A DNA stretch of 5,677 nt from an uncultured Alphaproteobacteria bacterium (GCA_946480475.1 CAMLJM010000059.1:1-5677), one strand, 5' to 3'; shown: positions 1-5,521, counted from the stretch's first letter. Notes: generated by a model not told the origin, from the sequence alone. Made by a program: numbers and translations.

Positions 1-39
1 TGACATCAGCCCACCTGAAAAGGGATGACTAGAACAGTT

Positions 40-55
40 TTTAGACGTTAAACCG
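40..55. repeat. Left attachment core (direct repeat)
   Basis: TTTAGACGTTAAACCG is identical to 5623-5638 and the match stops at both edges (39 versus 5622, and 56 versus 5639). Bases 1-39 lie outside the element and should be the chromosomal sequence that followed ychF before insertion. Joining the inner flanks of the two copies predicts an attP core with a perfect dyad, CGGTTTA-GACGT-TAAACCG. Joining the outer flanks predicts an attB that is less symmetric on its left side. Confidence 0.85.
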
Positions 56-71
56 AAAATTGTAATCTAAG

Positions 72-92
72 TAATTGATATGGGATCAATTA
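72..92. repeat. Inverted repeat near the left end
   Basis: TAATTGAT (72-79) and ATCAATTA (85-92) are perfect complements around the 5-bp spacer ATGGG. The repeat lies between the left core and the left arm-type sites, where accessory recombination proteins such as Xis or IHF often bind. It is followed on the plus strand by TTTTA, so a weak AT-rich terminator for transcription entering from the left is an alternative. Confidence 0.45.
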
Positions 93-113
93 TTTTAGAC
101 CGCGTTCGTTTTG

Positions 114-134
114 TACCCGGTTATATACCCGGTT
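114..134. promoter_or_regulatory. Left pair of putative integrase arm-type sites
   Basis: TACCCGGTT occurs at 114-122 and again at 126-134, exactly 12 bp apart in the same orientation. The same heptamer TACCCGG and the same 12-bp spacing recur at the right end (5487 and 5499). Short repeats placed inside both ends of an integrated element, with matching spacing, are typical of arm-type sites bound by the integrase N-terminal domain. That role is inference; the repeats are seen directly. Confidence 0.6.
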
Positions 135-163
135 TTGTCAGGGCTGCTCGTTTTTATTAATAG
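135..163 (+). promoter_or_regulatory. Weak candidate promoter for the nuclease-like gene
   Basis: TTGTCA at 135-140 matches a sigma-70 -35 box in 5 of 6 positions. A poor -10 candidate, TAATAG, follows at 158-163 after a 17-bp spacer. The -35 box abuts the second left arm-type site, so integrase bound there could affect transcription of the plus-strand gene. The -10 match is weak and no better candidate was seen between 56 and 258. Confidence 0.2.
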
Positions 164-258
164 CCTTTCTTGGATTGAAAGCAATCATATTAGGCCTTTT
201 TCACCCGTTTACAGGTCAGGCCATTAACGCTATTCCTGATATTTTACCGGAGCGAATA

Positions 259-1449
259 ATGGCTATTTTTAATGATATGGGAGGCGATTTTGAGGGCGTT
301 ATGCCTGACAACATGGCGAGCGGAGAATATCTCCGCCGTTCCAGACGAGAACCTGCCCGAAGAATAAGAACCAGCCTTAACGAATGGCATTCCCGCTATC
401 CCGCCTCCGAACAAGCTGAATTGGCCACCAGACTTCTTTCCGTCAACAATCAGGATCATCAGTCAGCGTTTTTTGAACTTATGCTACATGAGTTATTTTT
501 GCGGGATGGCTGGTCTGCGGAGGTTCACCCCACAGTGCCGGAAACAACACGCAATCCTGACTTTAAATTCACAAAGGGTGGGCAATCCATCATCGTTGAA
601 GCCAAAGTCGTTATGGGCCGCTCAGATCAGGAAAATGCCGCCATACGCCGCTTGAATGCCCTGATGGACACGATTAACCGCCGTGTCAGAGCGGACAGGT
701 TTTTCCTCAGCATAGATACCGAGGGATTGCCGGAGCGTGATATTCGCGGACGAAGACTTGCGGACGATCTCCAACGGTGGCTTGATGGGCTTGATTACGA
801 TGAAGCCCTGCGAAGGGCAAATCAGGGCAATGCCGAGCAATACGATTTCAGAGATGGAAATTTCCATGTAATTTTCGAGGCCGCCCCCAGAAACCGAGAG
901 CAAGCTCAGGAAACTGACCGCGTAATCGGTATTCGCTCTCACGGACATGAAGGCGGATGGATGCAGCCAGGAGAAAATCTCAGGGGTGCTATCGAGGAAA
1001 AGGCGCGAGCATACGGGCAACTGAATATGCCCTATGTTATTGCCGTGAATGTATGGGAATTTTTTGGCGATACGGCATCCGACAGTCTCGAAGCATTATA
1101 CGGCACAGAACAAACCCAAGTTACCCGGCATGTCAACGGTGGGACAGAGATAGCGCAAGTCCGCGCAAGGGACGGCTGCTTTGGTACACCTGACAATCAC
1201 CGTAAAACAAACGTATCTGGGGTTCTGACCGTAAACAATGCTTCACCTTGGGCCTTGGCGAACAGAAATATCATATATACACCTCATGTCTGGTCTGATT
1301 TTCCTCTAGGATCGCCCGTTACCGGCACAACAGATATATCTTTCCATGTCGATCAAGATGGTTTCACAATCCAGAACGGCAGGATGGCGGCTGAATTATT
1401 GGGATTACCAGAAAACTGGCCTGTTAACGGCGGAGATGAATTTGAATAG
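259..1449 (+). CDS. Uncharacterised protein with PD-(D/E)XK nuclease-like core
   Basis: This encodes 396 residues, likely cytoplasmic, with no membrane segment. The middle shows a restriction-endonuclease-like pattern. An acidic helix residue in AFFELMLHELF (Glu73) is followed by VHP, then PDF with Asp101, and VEAK with Glu114 and Lys116. This is the E...PD...ExK arrangement of metal-dependent DNA or RNA cleaving enzymes. The C-terminal half has further conserved-looking blocks (ALYGTEQ, DGCFG, NNASPWALA). From memory they recur in a widespread family of unnamed bacterial proteins of similar length. I chose the ATG at 259 because GGAG lies 6 bp upstream; the frame stays open back to a TTG at 175, which has no ribosome site and would add 28 residues. 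It is the only plus-strand gene, sits at the left edge, and converges on the membrane gene with a 14-bp gap. It looks like cargo, perhaps defence against phage. Nuclease activity is inferred from the motif alone. Confidence 0.8.
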   Translation: MAIFNDMGGDFEGVMPDNMASGEYLRRSRREPARRIRTSLNEWHSRYPASEQAELATRLLSVNNQDHQSAFFELMLHELFLRDGWSAEVHPTVPETTRNPDFKFTKGGQSIIVEAKVVMGRSDQENAAIRRLNALMDTINRRVRADRFFLSIDTEGLPERDIRGRRLADDLQRWLDGLDYDEALRRANQGNAEQYDFRDGNFHVIFEAAPRNREQAQETDRVIGIRSHGHEGGWMQPGENLRGAIEEKARAYGQLNMPYVIAVNVWEFFGDTASDSLEALYGTEQTQVTRHVNGGTEIAQVRARDGCFGTPDNHRKTNVSGVLTVNNASPWALANRNIIYTPHVWSDFPLGSPVTGTTDISFHVDQDGFTIQNGRMAAELLGLPENWPVNGGDEFE

Positions 1450-1463
1450 CGTTATTCTAAACC

Positions 1464-1916
1464 TCATCTACTTGTTTCGGACGCACGAAGTTCAATAGAG
1501 CTTTTCTGGCCGCCCGGCGTTAAAAGCAAACAAAGCCAAAAAACCCACATTAGGATACTGACTCCAGCCGAAATCCCTCTCGCATCGTCCGGAGCAAGAA
1601 ATTCTATCTGCCCTAAAAAAACAATCAGGTATTGCACCACAAAGAGCACAATAAACAGCCATGTCCATGTGTAAGTATTTTTGGCCAAATCCCGTACCCT
1701 ACCCCGAATTGGGAAAAGCAGAGCGCCACTTGTTAAGACGACAACAAGCCAAGCGATTAAGCCGTTCGCTAAAATCGGGTTATTCTGGATAAGAACGCTG
1801 TACGTCGCCTGAGGCACAAAAATCAGTGCTGCGAGTCCCAGAAATCTAAGACGAGAAAGCCGCGTTTCATTCCAAAGACGGGAGATTAATCCCATACCCT
1901 TGTGTCCGATCGTCAT
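1464..1916 (-). CDS. Small membrane protein with four predicted helices
   Basis: This encodes 150 residues that I do not recognise as any named family. Four hydrophobic stretches stand out at about residues 24-44, 52-70, 83-105 and 115-134. They are joined by short polar loops, with a basic N-terminus (RLWNETRLSRLR), a basic loop after helix 2 (RGRVRDLAK) and a polar tail. The positive charges suggest both ends and the middle loop face the cytoplasm. The start at 1916 is supported by GGAGG 6 bp upstream, inside GGGAGGGG. This ribosome site lies immediately after the T-tract of a strong terminator, so the gene is separated from the integrase operon and needs read-through or an undetected promoter. 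It converges with the nuclease-like gene. Candidate roles are superinfection exclusion, immunity or a membrane-acting effector; none is shown by the sequence. Confidence 0.75.
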   Translation of the reverse strand: MTIGHKGMGLISRLWNETRLSRLRFLGLAALIFVPQATYSVLIQNNPILANGLIAWLVVVLTSGALLFPIRGRVRDLAKNTYTWTWLFIVLFVVQYLIVFLGQIEFLAPDDARGISAGVSILMWVFWLCLLLTPGGQKSSIELRASETSR

Positions 1917-1928
1917 AAATCCCCTCCC

Positions 1929-1964
1929 AAAAAAAAATCACCAGAGCTATGCCTGCTCTGGTGA
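1929..1964 (-). terminator. Strong intrinsic terminator
   Basis: Read on the minus strand, TCACCAGAGC (1964-1955) and GCTCTGGTGA (1947-1938) form a perfect 10-bp stem around a 7-base loop. Nine T residues follow directly (1937-1929). It overlaps the stop codon of the small gene upstream and ends 12 bp before the start of the membrane protein gene, so it should insulate that gene from the integrase operon or work as an attenuator. Read on the plus strand the A-run precedes the stem, so it is not a terminator in that direction. Confidence 0.9.
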
Positions 1965-2127
1965 CCGGGAGTTGATAAGCCGTTGCAACACGGCCGCGAC
2001 GACCTTTGGGCCGGGGCCTTGGACATAGTCGCCGCCTCCCGATCGTGAGATCGAGGGCGGCGTGAACACGGACACGCCATCCGGTTGCAAAGGGGTTATC
2101 AAGCCCCGGTCATCTTTGCAGACGACC
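1929..2127 (-). ncRNA. Possible structured leader or small RNA ending at the terminator
   Basis: On the minus strand a TATAAA box (2139-2134) could start a transcript near 2127. It would run through three stem candidates: TGCAAAG/CTTTGCA with inner GGGG/CCCC (2086-2120), a GC-rich hairpin of CGCCGCC and CGATC arms (2030-2062), and the terminator (1938-1964). The span is GC-richer than the flanks. No good -35 box is present and the same DNA holds an open reading frame, so this competes with the protein reading. Confidence 0.25.
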
Positions 2128-2243
2128 ACTCCTTTTATAGCGGAATGATGTGAAAATAGGAATTGAAATGACAAAAATATGAAAAAAGCCAGCACATGTA
2201 ATTCTGAAAACTTCTCTAAAAAACGTAGTAATCTGTTATGCAT
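1947..2243 (-). CDS. Small hypothetical protein with N-terminal hydrophobic segment
   Basis: This encodes 98 residues of no recognised family. Residues 15-32 (HVLAFFIFLSFQFLF region) are strongly hydrophobic and could be a single membrane anchor. The rest is polar and rich in Gly and Pro (SRSGGGDYVQGPGPK), ending in a short helical stretch. The ATG directly follows the TGA of the HGGxSTG gene (TGAATG), which suggests translational coupling; no separate ribosome site is visible. The stop lies inside the stem of the terminator. The first third is AT-rich and the last two thirds are clearly GC-richer and full of inverted repeats. The open frame may therefore overlie a structured RNA, or join two pieces of different origin. 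Coding status is uncertain, and the tight junction with the upstream gene is the main support. Confidence 0.45.
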   Translation of the reverse strand: MHNRLLRFLEKFSELHVLAFFIFLSFQFLFSHHSAIKGVVVCKDDRGLITPLQPDGVSVFTPPSISRSGGGDYVQGPGPKVVAAVLQRLINSRSPEQA

Positions 2244-2549
2244 TCATGGGGTTCGTTTCAAACGCTTGCCTCGTCGGTTTTGAGAGGAGCGCGCCTTTCC
2301 TTCAGCGGTACGTGGCCCCGTGCTTAACCCCCCATGAAATATACAACGCCCGTTACGGCATAGATCGGTCCGTTTGCAGGGCAAGCCTCTTCGATTCCTA
2401 GCCCCGCACACCATACCTCGCAATTCAGAGGGAAAACCGAGCCTCCTGCTTTCGCCGACTGCGCGCTCCGCCTCTGCCCAATAATCTCGCCATAAGCGAC
2501 GCAGAAACTTGTCACGCAAAGCGAATAAATCATCCTCCCTATCGTGCAT
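2244..2549 (-). CDS. HGGxSTG-motif small protein, probable zinc-binding
   Basis: This encodes 101 residues. The diagnostic block is C48-GARNRRGLPC58-K...C64...GRC69-IFH72-GGLSTGP, followed by a basic tail (TAEGKARSSQNRRGKRLKR). From recall, HGGxSTG-type proteins are small, widespread in prophages and integrated elements, and without a well-established function. The four cysteines and one histidine look like a zinc site, and the Lys/Arg-rich C-terminus suggests nucleic acid binding. The N-terminal 35 residues form a charged amphipathic helix. The start overlaps the end of the winged-helix gene by 11 bp. Its ribosome site (GGAGGAGGAG) is built from the Glu codons at the end of that gene, so the two are translationally coupled. 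The 98-residue gene follows with no gap. A competing frame across the same DNA lacks recognisable motifs. Confidence 0.8.
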   Translation of the reverse strand: MHDREDDLFALRDKFLRRLWRDYWAEAERAVGESRRLGFPSELRGMVCGARNRRGLPCKRTDLCRNGRCIFHGGLSTGPRTAEGKARSSQNRRGKRLKRTP

Positions 2550-3264
2550 TCTCCTCCTCCACTGCCTTTATTATCGCCAAGCGCCTTTCCTTAAAAGACA
2601 GGCCTTTCAACCGGGGTTTCAATCCAGCCTCAAAATCTAAAGTTTGCTGTATACTTTTTCCTGCATAGAATTTTTGTAAAATTATTTCGAAAGATTTCTG
2701 ATCCTCGCCGCTCCACCCCTGGACAGCATCCTCTCTCTTTCTATCTTCCCAAGAATTTGCATATGCCTTTGACCTGTTCGAAAATGGTATTTTTATTATA
2801 TTCTCTTTTCTTGTTTTCTTTATGCAACCTCCAGAGGTTTCTTGGGGAGCAACTTCTAGATGTTCCACCCCCCTGCAGCCTAATTTGGTTACACCCCCTG
2901 CAACCTCAGAAGTTGCACACCCCTTCGAATATAAGTTGGGACGGTCATGATTTTGGATAGCTACGGCAATATTTAGAACGATAATATTTGACCGCCTGCC
3001 ACCATCCGAAGAAAATCTCTTTTCGCGACGGAGGTAGTCATGCCTCTCAAGGATTTCAATTTGCTTCGTTATAGCCGCTCGCGAAACTCCCATATCAGCA
3101 GCGACCCTCTTAACGGACGGGAAGCATTCGCCCTTCTGGTCCGCATAACCTGCCCAAATATTGAGTATGCGTACAGCTGTGGGATTAAGGCGCGCATCAT
3201 ATGCCGCAATTTGGCACAGTTTTAGAACCGCCAACTGACCATAGATGGGCTTTTTAGTCTCCAT
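2539..3264 (-). CDS. Winged-helix DNA-binding protein, probable replication initiator with internal origin
   Basis: This encodes 241 residues. Residues about 26-98 form a winged helix-turn-helix: N-PTAVRILNIWAGYAD, then SVKRVAADMGVSRAAITKQIEIL as the HTH, then a wing near KRFSSDGGRRSN. This N-terminal type is common in phage O-like and plasmid initiators. The middle (about 113-147) is low in structure and is where the DNA carries four iterons; the C-terminal part (about 165-241) is helical and charged. The arrangement of N-terminal binding domain, iterons inside the gene and then an AT-rich tract mirrors lambda O with its origin, so an initiator role is a well-motivated inference. A plain transcription regulator is the alternative. 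The start at 3264 has only a weak ribosome site (GCGGG) and lies 38 bp after the AlpA-like gene, in a region with GCTTAT dyads that may regulate it. No helicase or primase gene is present, so host or helper enzymes would be needed. Confidence 0.75.
   Translation of the reverse strand: METKKPIYGQLAVLKLCQIAAYDARLNPTAVRILNIWAGYADQKGECFPSVKRVAADMGVSRAAITKQIEILERHDYLRREKRFSSDGGRRSNIIVLNIAVAIQNHDRPNLYSKGCATSEVAGGVTKLGCRGVEHLEVAPQETSGGCIKKTRKENIIKIPFSNRSKAYANSWEDRKREDAVQGWSGEDQKSFEIILQKFYAGKSIQQTLDFEAGLKPRLKGLSFKERRLAIIKAVEEENAR
2779..2823. other. AT-rich tract next to the iterons (candidate origin unwinding region)
   Basis: About 45 bp made almost entirely of A and T runs directly adjoin the iterons on the side toward the C-terminal part of the gene. 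In lambda-type origins an AT-rich block lies on this side of the iterons and is where strands open. The tract encodes the Lys/Ile/Asn-rich residues near 147-162 of the initiator, so amino acid bias contributes to the composition. Confidence 0.5.
2824..2926 (-). repeat. Four iterons inside the initiator gene
   Basis: On the plus strand four imperfect copies begin at 2824, 2849, 2875 and 2900, so the spacing is 25, 26 and 25 bp. They begin GCAACCTC, GCAACTTC, GCAGCCTA and GCAACCTC. In each, a degenerate inverted half-site follows (AGAGGTTTC, AGATGTTCC, TTTGGTTAC, AGAAGTTGC), making a dyad. Copies 2-4 then share an A/C-rich tail of the CACCCC(CC)T type. The spacing breaks the reading frame from copy to copy, so selection on DNA and not on the protein is the simpler explanation. 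This fits an initiator-bound origin. Confidence 0.7.
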
Positions 3265-3272
3265 GATTGACC

Positions 3273-3299
3273 CGCTTATTTTTTGCTTATGTATAAGCG
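3273..3299. promoter_or_regulatory. GCTTAT/ATAAGC operator-like cluster before the initiator gene
   Basis: CGCTTAT (3273-3279) and ATAAGCG (3293-3299) form a 7-bp inverted repeat. A third half-site, GCTTAT at 3285-3290, lies 11 bp from the first and makes a tight dyad with ATAAGC across 2 bp. The cluster fills most of the 38-bp gap between the AlpA-like and winged-helix genes. It overlaps a TATACA sequence on the minus strand that could act as a -10 box, but no well-placed -35 box was found. It is probably an operator for one of the two DNA-binding proteins. Confidence 0.4.
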
Positions 3300-3302
3300 T
3301 GC

Positions 3303-3536
3303 CTACCCCATACGGATAGCAAGGTCAGCACGCAGCTCACCGACGTTCCATGCGGTAATGCGCGGTCCCAGCTTGCGCGGCGCAGGGATCATACCCGCCT
3401 TTACCCTACGCCACAGCGTAGCGCCTGAGCAGGCATATAGGGCCTCGACAACAGGTTGCCGGACATTTGCTGTATCAGGCAAGGAATCGAAATTCGATAG
3501 TGATAGGGAGAGCGTCTCTTTATTACGATGTTCCAC
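3303..3536 (-). CDS. AlpA-like helix-turn-helix regulator
   Basis: This encodes 77 residues. The C-terminal part (about 23-77) follows the AlpA/MerR-like pattern: a first helix RQPVVEALYACSG, then SGATLWRRVKAGMIPAPRKLGPRITAWNVGEL in which the second helix and the P-P-KLG-R--AW wing stand out. AlpA-type proteins are small DNA-binding regulators or excisionase-like factors. In P4-like elements they control integrase expression and excision. I chose the GTG at 3536 because AAGGAGG lies 6 bp upstream, an excellent ribosome site. The frame stays open to a GTG at 3635 overlapping the previous gene, which would add 33 residues unlike the family. The first 22 residues are polar and serine-rich. A perfect 8-bp inverted repeat encloses the ribosome site and start codon, suggesting translational control or autoregulation. 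The gene lies between integrase and initiator, as expected for a switch protein. Confidence 0.8.
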   Translation of the reverse strand: MEHRNKETLSLSLSNFDSLPDTANVRQPVVEALYACSGATLWRRVKAGMIPAPRKLGPRITAWNVGELRADLAIRMG

Positions 3537-3570
3537 GGTATGCCTCCTTATTGGCTGATTTGATACCGTG
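3534..3570 (-). promoter_or_regulatory. Inverted repeat enclosing the AlpA ribosome site and start codon
   Basis: CACGGTAT (3534-3541) and ATACCGTG (3563-3570) are perfect 8-bp complements with 21 bases between them. On the minus strand the second arm contains the GTG start, and the AAGGAGG ribosome site (3549-3543) lies in the loop. As RNA, the stem would pair the start codon and limit initiation; as DNA, it would be a dyad operator with about 29 bp between arm centres. Which applies cannot be told from sequence. Confidence 0.45.
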
Positions 3571-3624
3571 TTACACATGCCGAGGCAGAAAGTCTTGGAC
3601 AGCCCGGTAACCAAGGCATCCAAG

Positions 3625-4149
3625 TTACCCGCCACCTAAATTCCTCTCCAGTTCCCTCTGATACGTCTTGATAACTTTATCGCGAGTAAGGCCTTCCCCT
3701 TCTGGATTGCCGCTTTTCTCAAAAGCATCAATCACCAAGTCAGCACATTTTTCGAGTGGCCTCCCTGCCACTCGCATGTCATATCGAGCATGATGAACAG
3801 CAAAAAAGATTACACGATCCCTAATTCTATCAATTCCGCATCGACGGCTAACAAGCCCCATAGCTTTCGGTAAATCGCCTTTCCGGTTGGCAGGATTGTT
3901 CATGTCTACCTCTAAAGCCTTGAGCATCATCTTTCTTATCGCCACCAAACAAGCCGTGGCCTTAAAATCGCCAGCAGGAACAATTTTTAAATTGTCGCAA
4001 TATTCTACAAACGTCTCCATTAGCTCCCTAGCAGCTTGTTCGTCACCATCTACACCTGCATTAAAGGCAGAGAGTTGAGAAAGCTCCCGCTCCCATTGCC
4101 CGTTAATGTATGCGACGATATGGTCGATTATATTATTATCCTCAGACAT
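3625..4149 (-). CDS. Hypothetical helical protein, cotranscribed with integrase
   Basis: This encodes 174 residues of no family I recognise. The protein is charged and mostly helical to the eye, with no signal peptide or membrane segment. Notable stretches are an acidic N-terminus (MSEDNNIIDHIVAYING), a central region MNNPANRKGDLPKAMGLVSRRCGIDRIRDR, and a Gly-rich end (RNLGGG). The central part and VHHARYDMRV are the most likely functional surface, but no catalytic motif is visible. The start is 5 bp after the integrase stop, with only a weak ribosome site, so it depends on the integrase transcript and probably on coupling. An 88-bp gap separates it from the corrected start of the AlpA-like gene. 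By position it might assist recombination or regulate the element; this is context only. Confidence 0.7.
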   Translation of the reverse strand: MSEDNNIIDHIVAYINGQWERELSQLSAFNAGVDGDEQAARELMETFVEYCDNLKIVPAGDFKATACLVAIRKMMLKALEVDMNNPANRKGDLPKAMGLVSRRCGIDRIRDRVIFFAVHHARYDMRVAGRPLEKCADLVIDAFEKSGNPEGEGLTRDKVIKTYQRELERNLGGG

Positions 4150-4154
4150 GCCGC

Positions 4155-5435
4155 TTAAGCCGCTTTCCTAAAATTAGCTACGATCACGTTTCCACCGCCC
4201 CTACTATCGGCTAGTGCATCCAACATATCAGCCCATTGCTGCATCATCTCTTTCCGGCCCTCCAGATGGTCAGCATGATTGTATGTCCGGCGCACAGCAT
4301 TCGGTTCCACATGGGCGAGTTGGCGCTCGATCCAATCGGCGGAAAAGCCCATCTCATTAAGGATCGTGCTGCCAGTCGTGCGCGTGGCATGAGGACTGTA
4401 GCGTTTCGACCAGTTCATGTTTTTCAATGCTTGACGCAGGGCGTTATCCGTCATGGATTCGTCGCGTTTGTCCCTGTGCGGGAAAACGTGCTGGCGGTGG
4501 CCGGTAAAATTTTTCATGCCCTCTAAAAGCTCTATCGCCTGTTTTGGCAGAGGAACGACATGCCCCTTGCGCTTTTTCATGCGTTCGGCAGGAATACGCC
4601 AAATTCCCATCTCAAGGTCGATTTCATCCCACCGCACGCCCGTTGCCTCGTTCGGACGGCATAGCGTCAACCACATGAATTTGAAGGCCGCCACGACCTG
4701 GAAATTGCGCTCATACCCAGCTAGATCGCGAAAAAGCTCTCCGATCTCTTGCGTTGCTAAAGGTCGCTTGTGCTGTGTCTTGTTCGGCGGGAGCGCGCGG
4801 CGCACGGGATAAACGGGGTCTGTTTCTACCATCAGATTGGCAATAGCAAACTCGAAGATCGCCGACATAGTACGCTTTGCCTCATCCTTAACGGATGGAC
4901 CGTTGTTTTCGTCGGCCTTCTTGAGAATATCCAATATATGCAAAGAGGTAATCTGGCGCACAGGCAATGCGCCGATCTTCGGAAAAACCACCCGTTGCAG
5001 CATGTCCAGCCGCCTCTTTTTGGTAATCTCCTCCCAATCGCGTAGAGCAACCCACTTACGCGCTACGACCTCAAAAGTATTGGCAAATTCATTTTCACGC
5101 TTGATCCGGTTAAGCTGGCGGTTATGGGCAGGATTGATCCCCTGCTTAACCAAAGACCGGGCCTTGTCCCTCTCCCGGCGAGCCTCCGCCGAAGTGAAGC
5201 ATCTGCGGTTATGCCGTGTCTGCGTCTCTTCTTCGGTTTCTTGTCCGTGAACATATACATATTCACCGATGGCAAACATGCTCTCTTTGCGTTCGCCCTC
5301 ATGGGAAAGCTCAAAACGGTAACGCCATGCTTTCGTGCCGTTGGGCTTCACCTCCAGATATAGCCCCTTGCCGTCCGCTAATCTGTAAGGCTTGTCTTTC
5401 GATTTTGCGTTCCTGCATTGAGTTTCCGTCAACAT
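4155..5435 (-). CDS. int: Tyrosine recombinase (P4-type integrase with DUF4102 N-terminal domain)
   Basis: This encodes 426 residues and catalyses site-specific integration and excision at the ychF core. The N-terminal arm-binding DUF4102 domain (about 1-105) opens with MLTETQCRNAKSKDKPY and ADGKGLYLEV, the family signature. It carries an insert of about 20 residues near 60-85 (EYVYVHGQETEEE) before the FTSAEARRERDKAR helix. A SAM-like core-binding domain spans about 115-215, and the catalytic domain about 225-400. The catalytic set is complete: Arg260 in TLCRPNEA, a Lys-rich beta hairpin (KKRKGHVVPL), His349 and Arg352 in SPHATR, His375 in QLAH, and Tyr385 in RRTYNH. I chose the start at 5435 because MLTETQ fits the family and GGGGATGAG precedes it; in-frame ATGs at 5450, 5447 and 5441 would add up to 5 residues. 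It is the first gene of the minus-strand operon, next to the right core, with arm-type repeats in its leader that suggest autoregulation. Confidence 0.95.
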   Translation of the reverse strand: MLTETQCRNAKSKDKPYRLADGKGLYLEVKPNGTKAWRYRFELSHEGERKESMFAIGEYVYVHGQETEEETQTRHNRRCFTSAEARRERDKARSLVKQGINPAHNRQLNRIKRENEFANTFEVVARKWVALRDWEEITKKRRLDMLQRVVFPKIGALPVRQITSLHILDILKKADENNGPSVKDEAKRTMSAIFEFAIANLMVETDPVYPVRRALPPNKTQHKRPLATQEIGELFRDLAGYERNFQVVAAFKFMWLTLCRPNEATGVRWDEIDLEMGIWRIPAERMKKRKGHVVPLPKQAIELLEGMKNFTGHRQHVFPHRDKRDESMTDNALRQALKNMNWSKRYSPHATRTTGSTILNEMGFSADWIERQLAHVEPNAVRRTYNHADHLEGRKEMMQQWADMLDALADSRGGGNVIVANFRKAA

Positions 5436-5453
5436 TCTCATCCCCATCATCTA

Positions 5454-5475
5454 TACCCGGTTTTCAAACCGGGTA
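5454..5475. promoter_or_regulatory. 22-bp palindrome upstream of integrase
   Basis: TACCCGGTTT (5454-5463) and AAACCGGGTA (5466-5475) are perfect 10-bp complements around TC. Each arm contains the TACCCGG arm-type heptamer, here head to head. It begins 4 bp upstream of the earliest ATG at 5450. Integrase bound here would block its own transcript; a hairpin in the integrase leader is the other option. Confidence 0.6.
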
Positions 5476-5486
5476 CTTTTGACTCA

Positions 5487-5507
5487 TACCCGGAAACATA
5501 CCCGAAT
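5487..5507. promoter_or_regulatory. Right pair of putative integrase arm-type sites
   Basis: TACCCGGAA (5487-5495) and TACCCGAAT (5499-5507) are direct repeats 12 bp apart. The second differs from the heptamer at its last base. Spacing and orientation match the left pair at 114 and 126. Confidence 0.55.
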
Positions 5508-5521
5508 TTCTATGAGATGAT

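Noticed and set aside
14..22. CCTGAAAAG at 14-22, also seen at 5604-5612, as a longer att repeat
   Set aside because: Its distance to the core differs (17 bp between repeat and core on the left, 10 on the right) and the left copy is in host DNA, so it is probably coincidence.
94..100. TTTAGAC at 94-100 as a second core copy
   Set aside because: Only 7 bases match and the following sequence differs; too short to be a crossover site.
175..258. TTG start at 175 for the nuclease-like protein
   Set aside because: It has no ribosome site, and the added 28 residues do not resemble the rest. The ATG at 259 has GGAG at 6 bp. Kept only as an alternative.
622..1020. Minus-strand 132-codon frame inside the nuclease-like gene
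   Set aside because: It is a shadow of the plus-strand gene with no motif, no ribosome site and unlikely composition.
2324..2533. Alternative minus-strand frame across the HGGxSTG gene
   Set aside because: The other frame carries the Cys/His cluster and HGGLSTGP block and is coupled to its neighbours.
3537..3635. N-terminal extension of the AlpA-like protein from a GTG at 3635
   Set aside because: It overlaps the previous gene, and a far better ribosome site and start lie at 3536; the extra residues do not fit AlpA proteins.
4236..5482. Several plus-strand frames opposite the integrase
   Set aside because: The integrase motifs fix the minus-strand frame, and the opposite frames show no recognisable domains.
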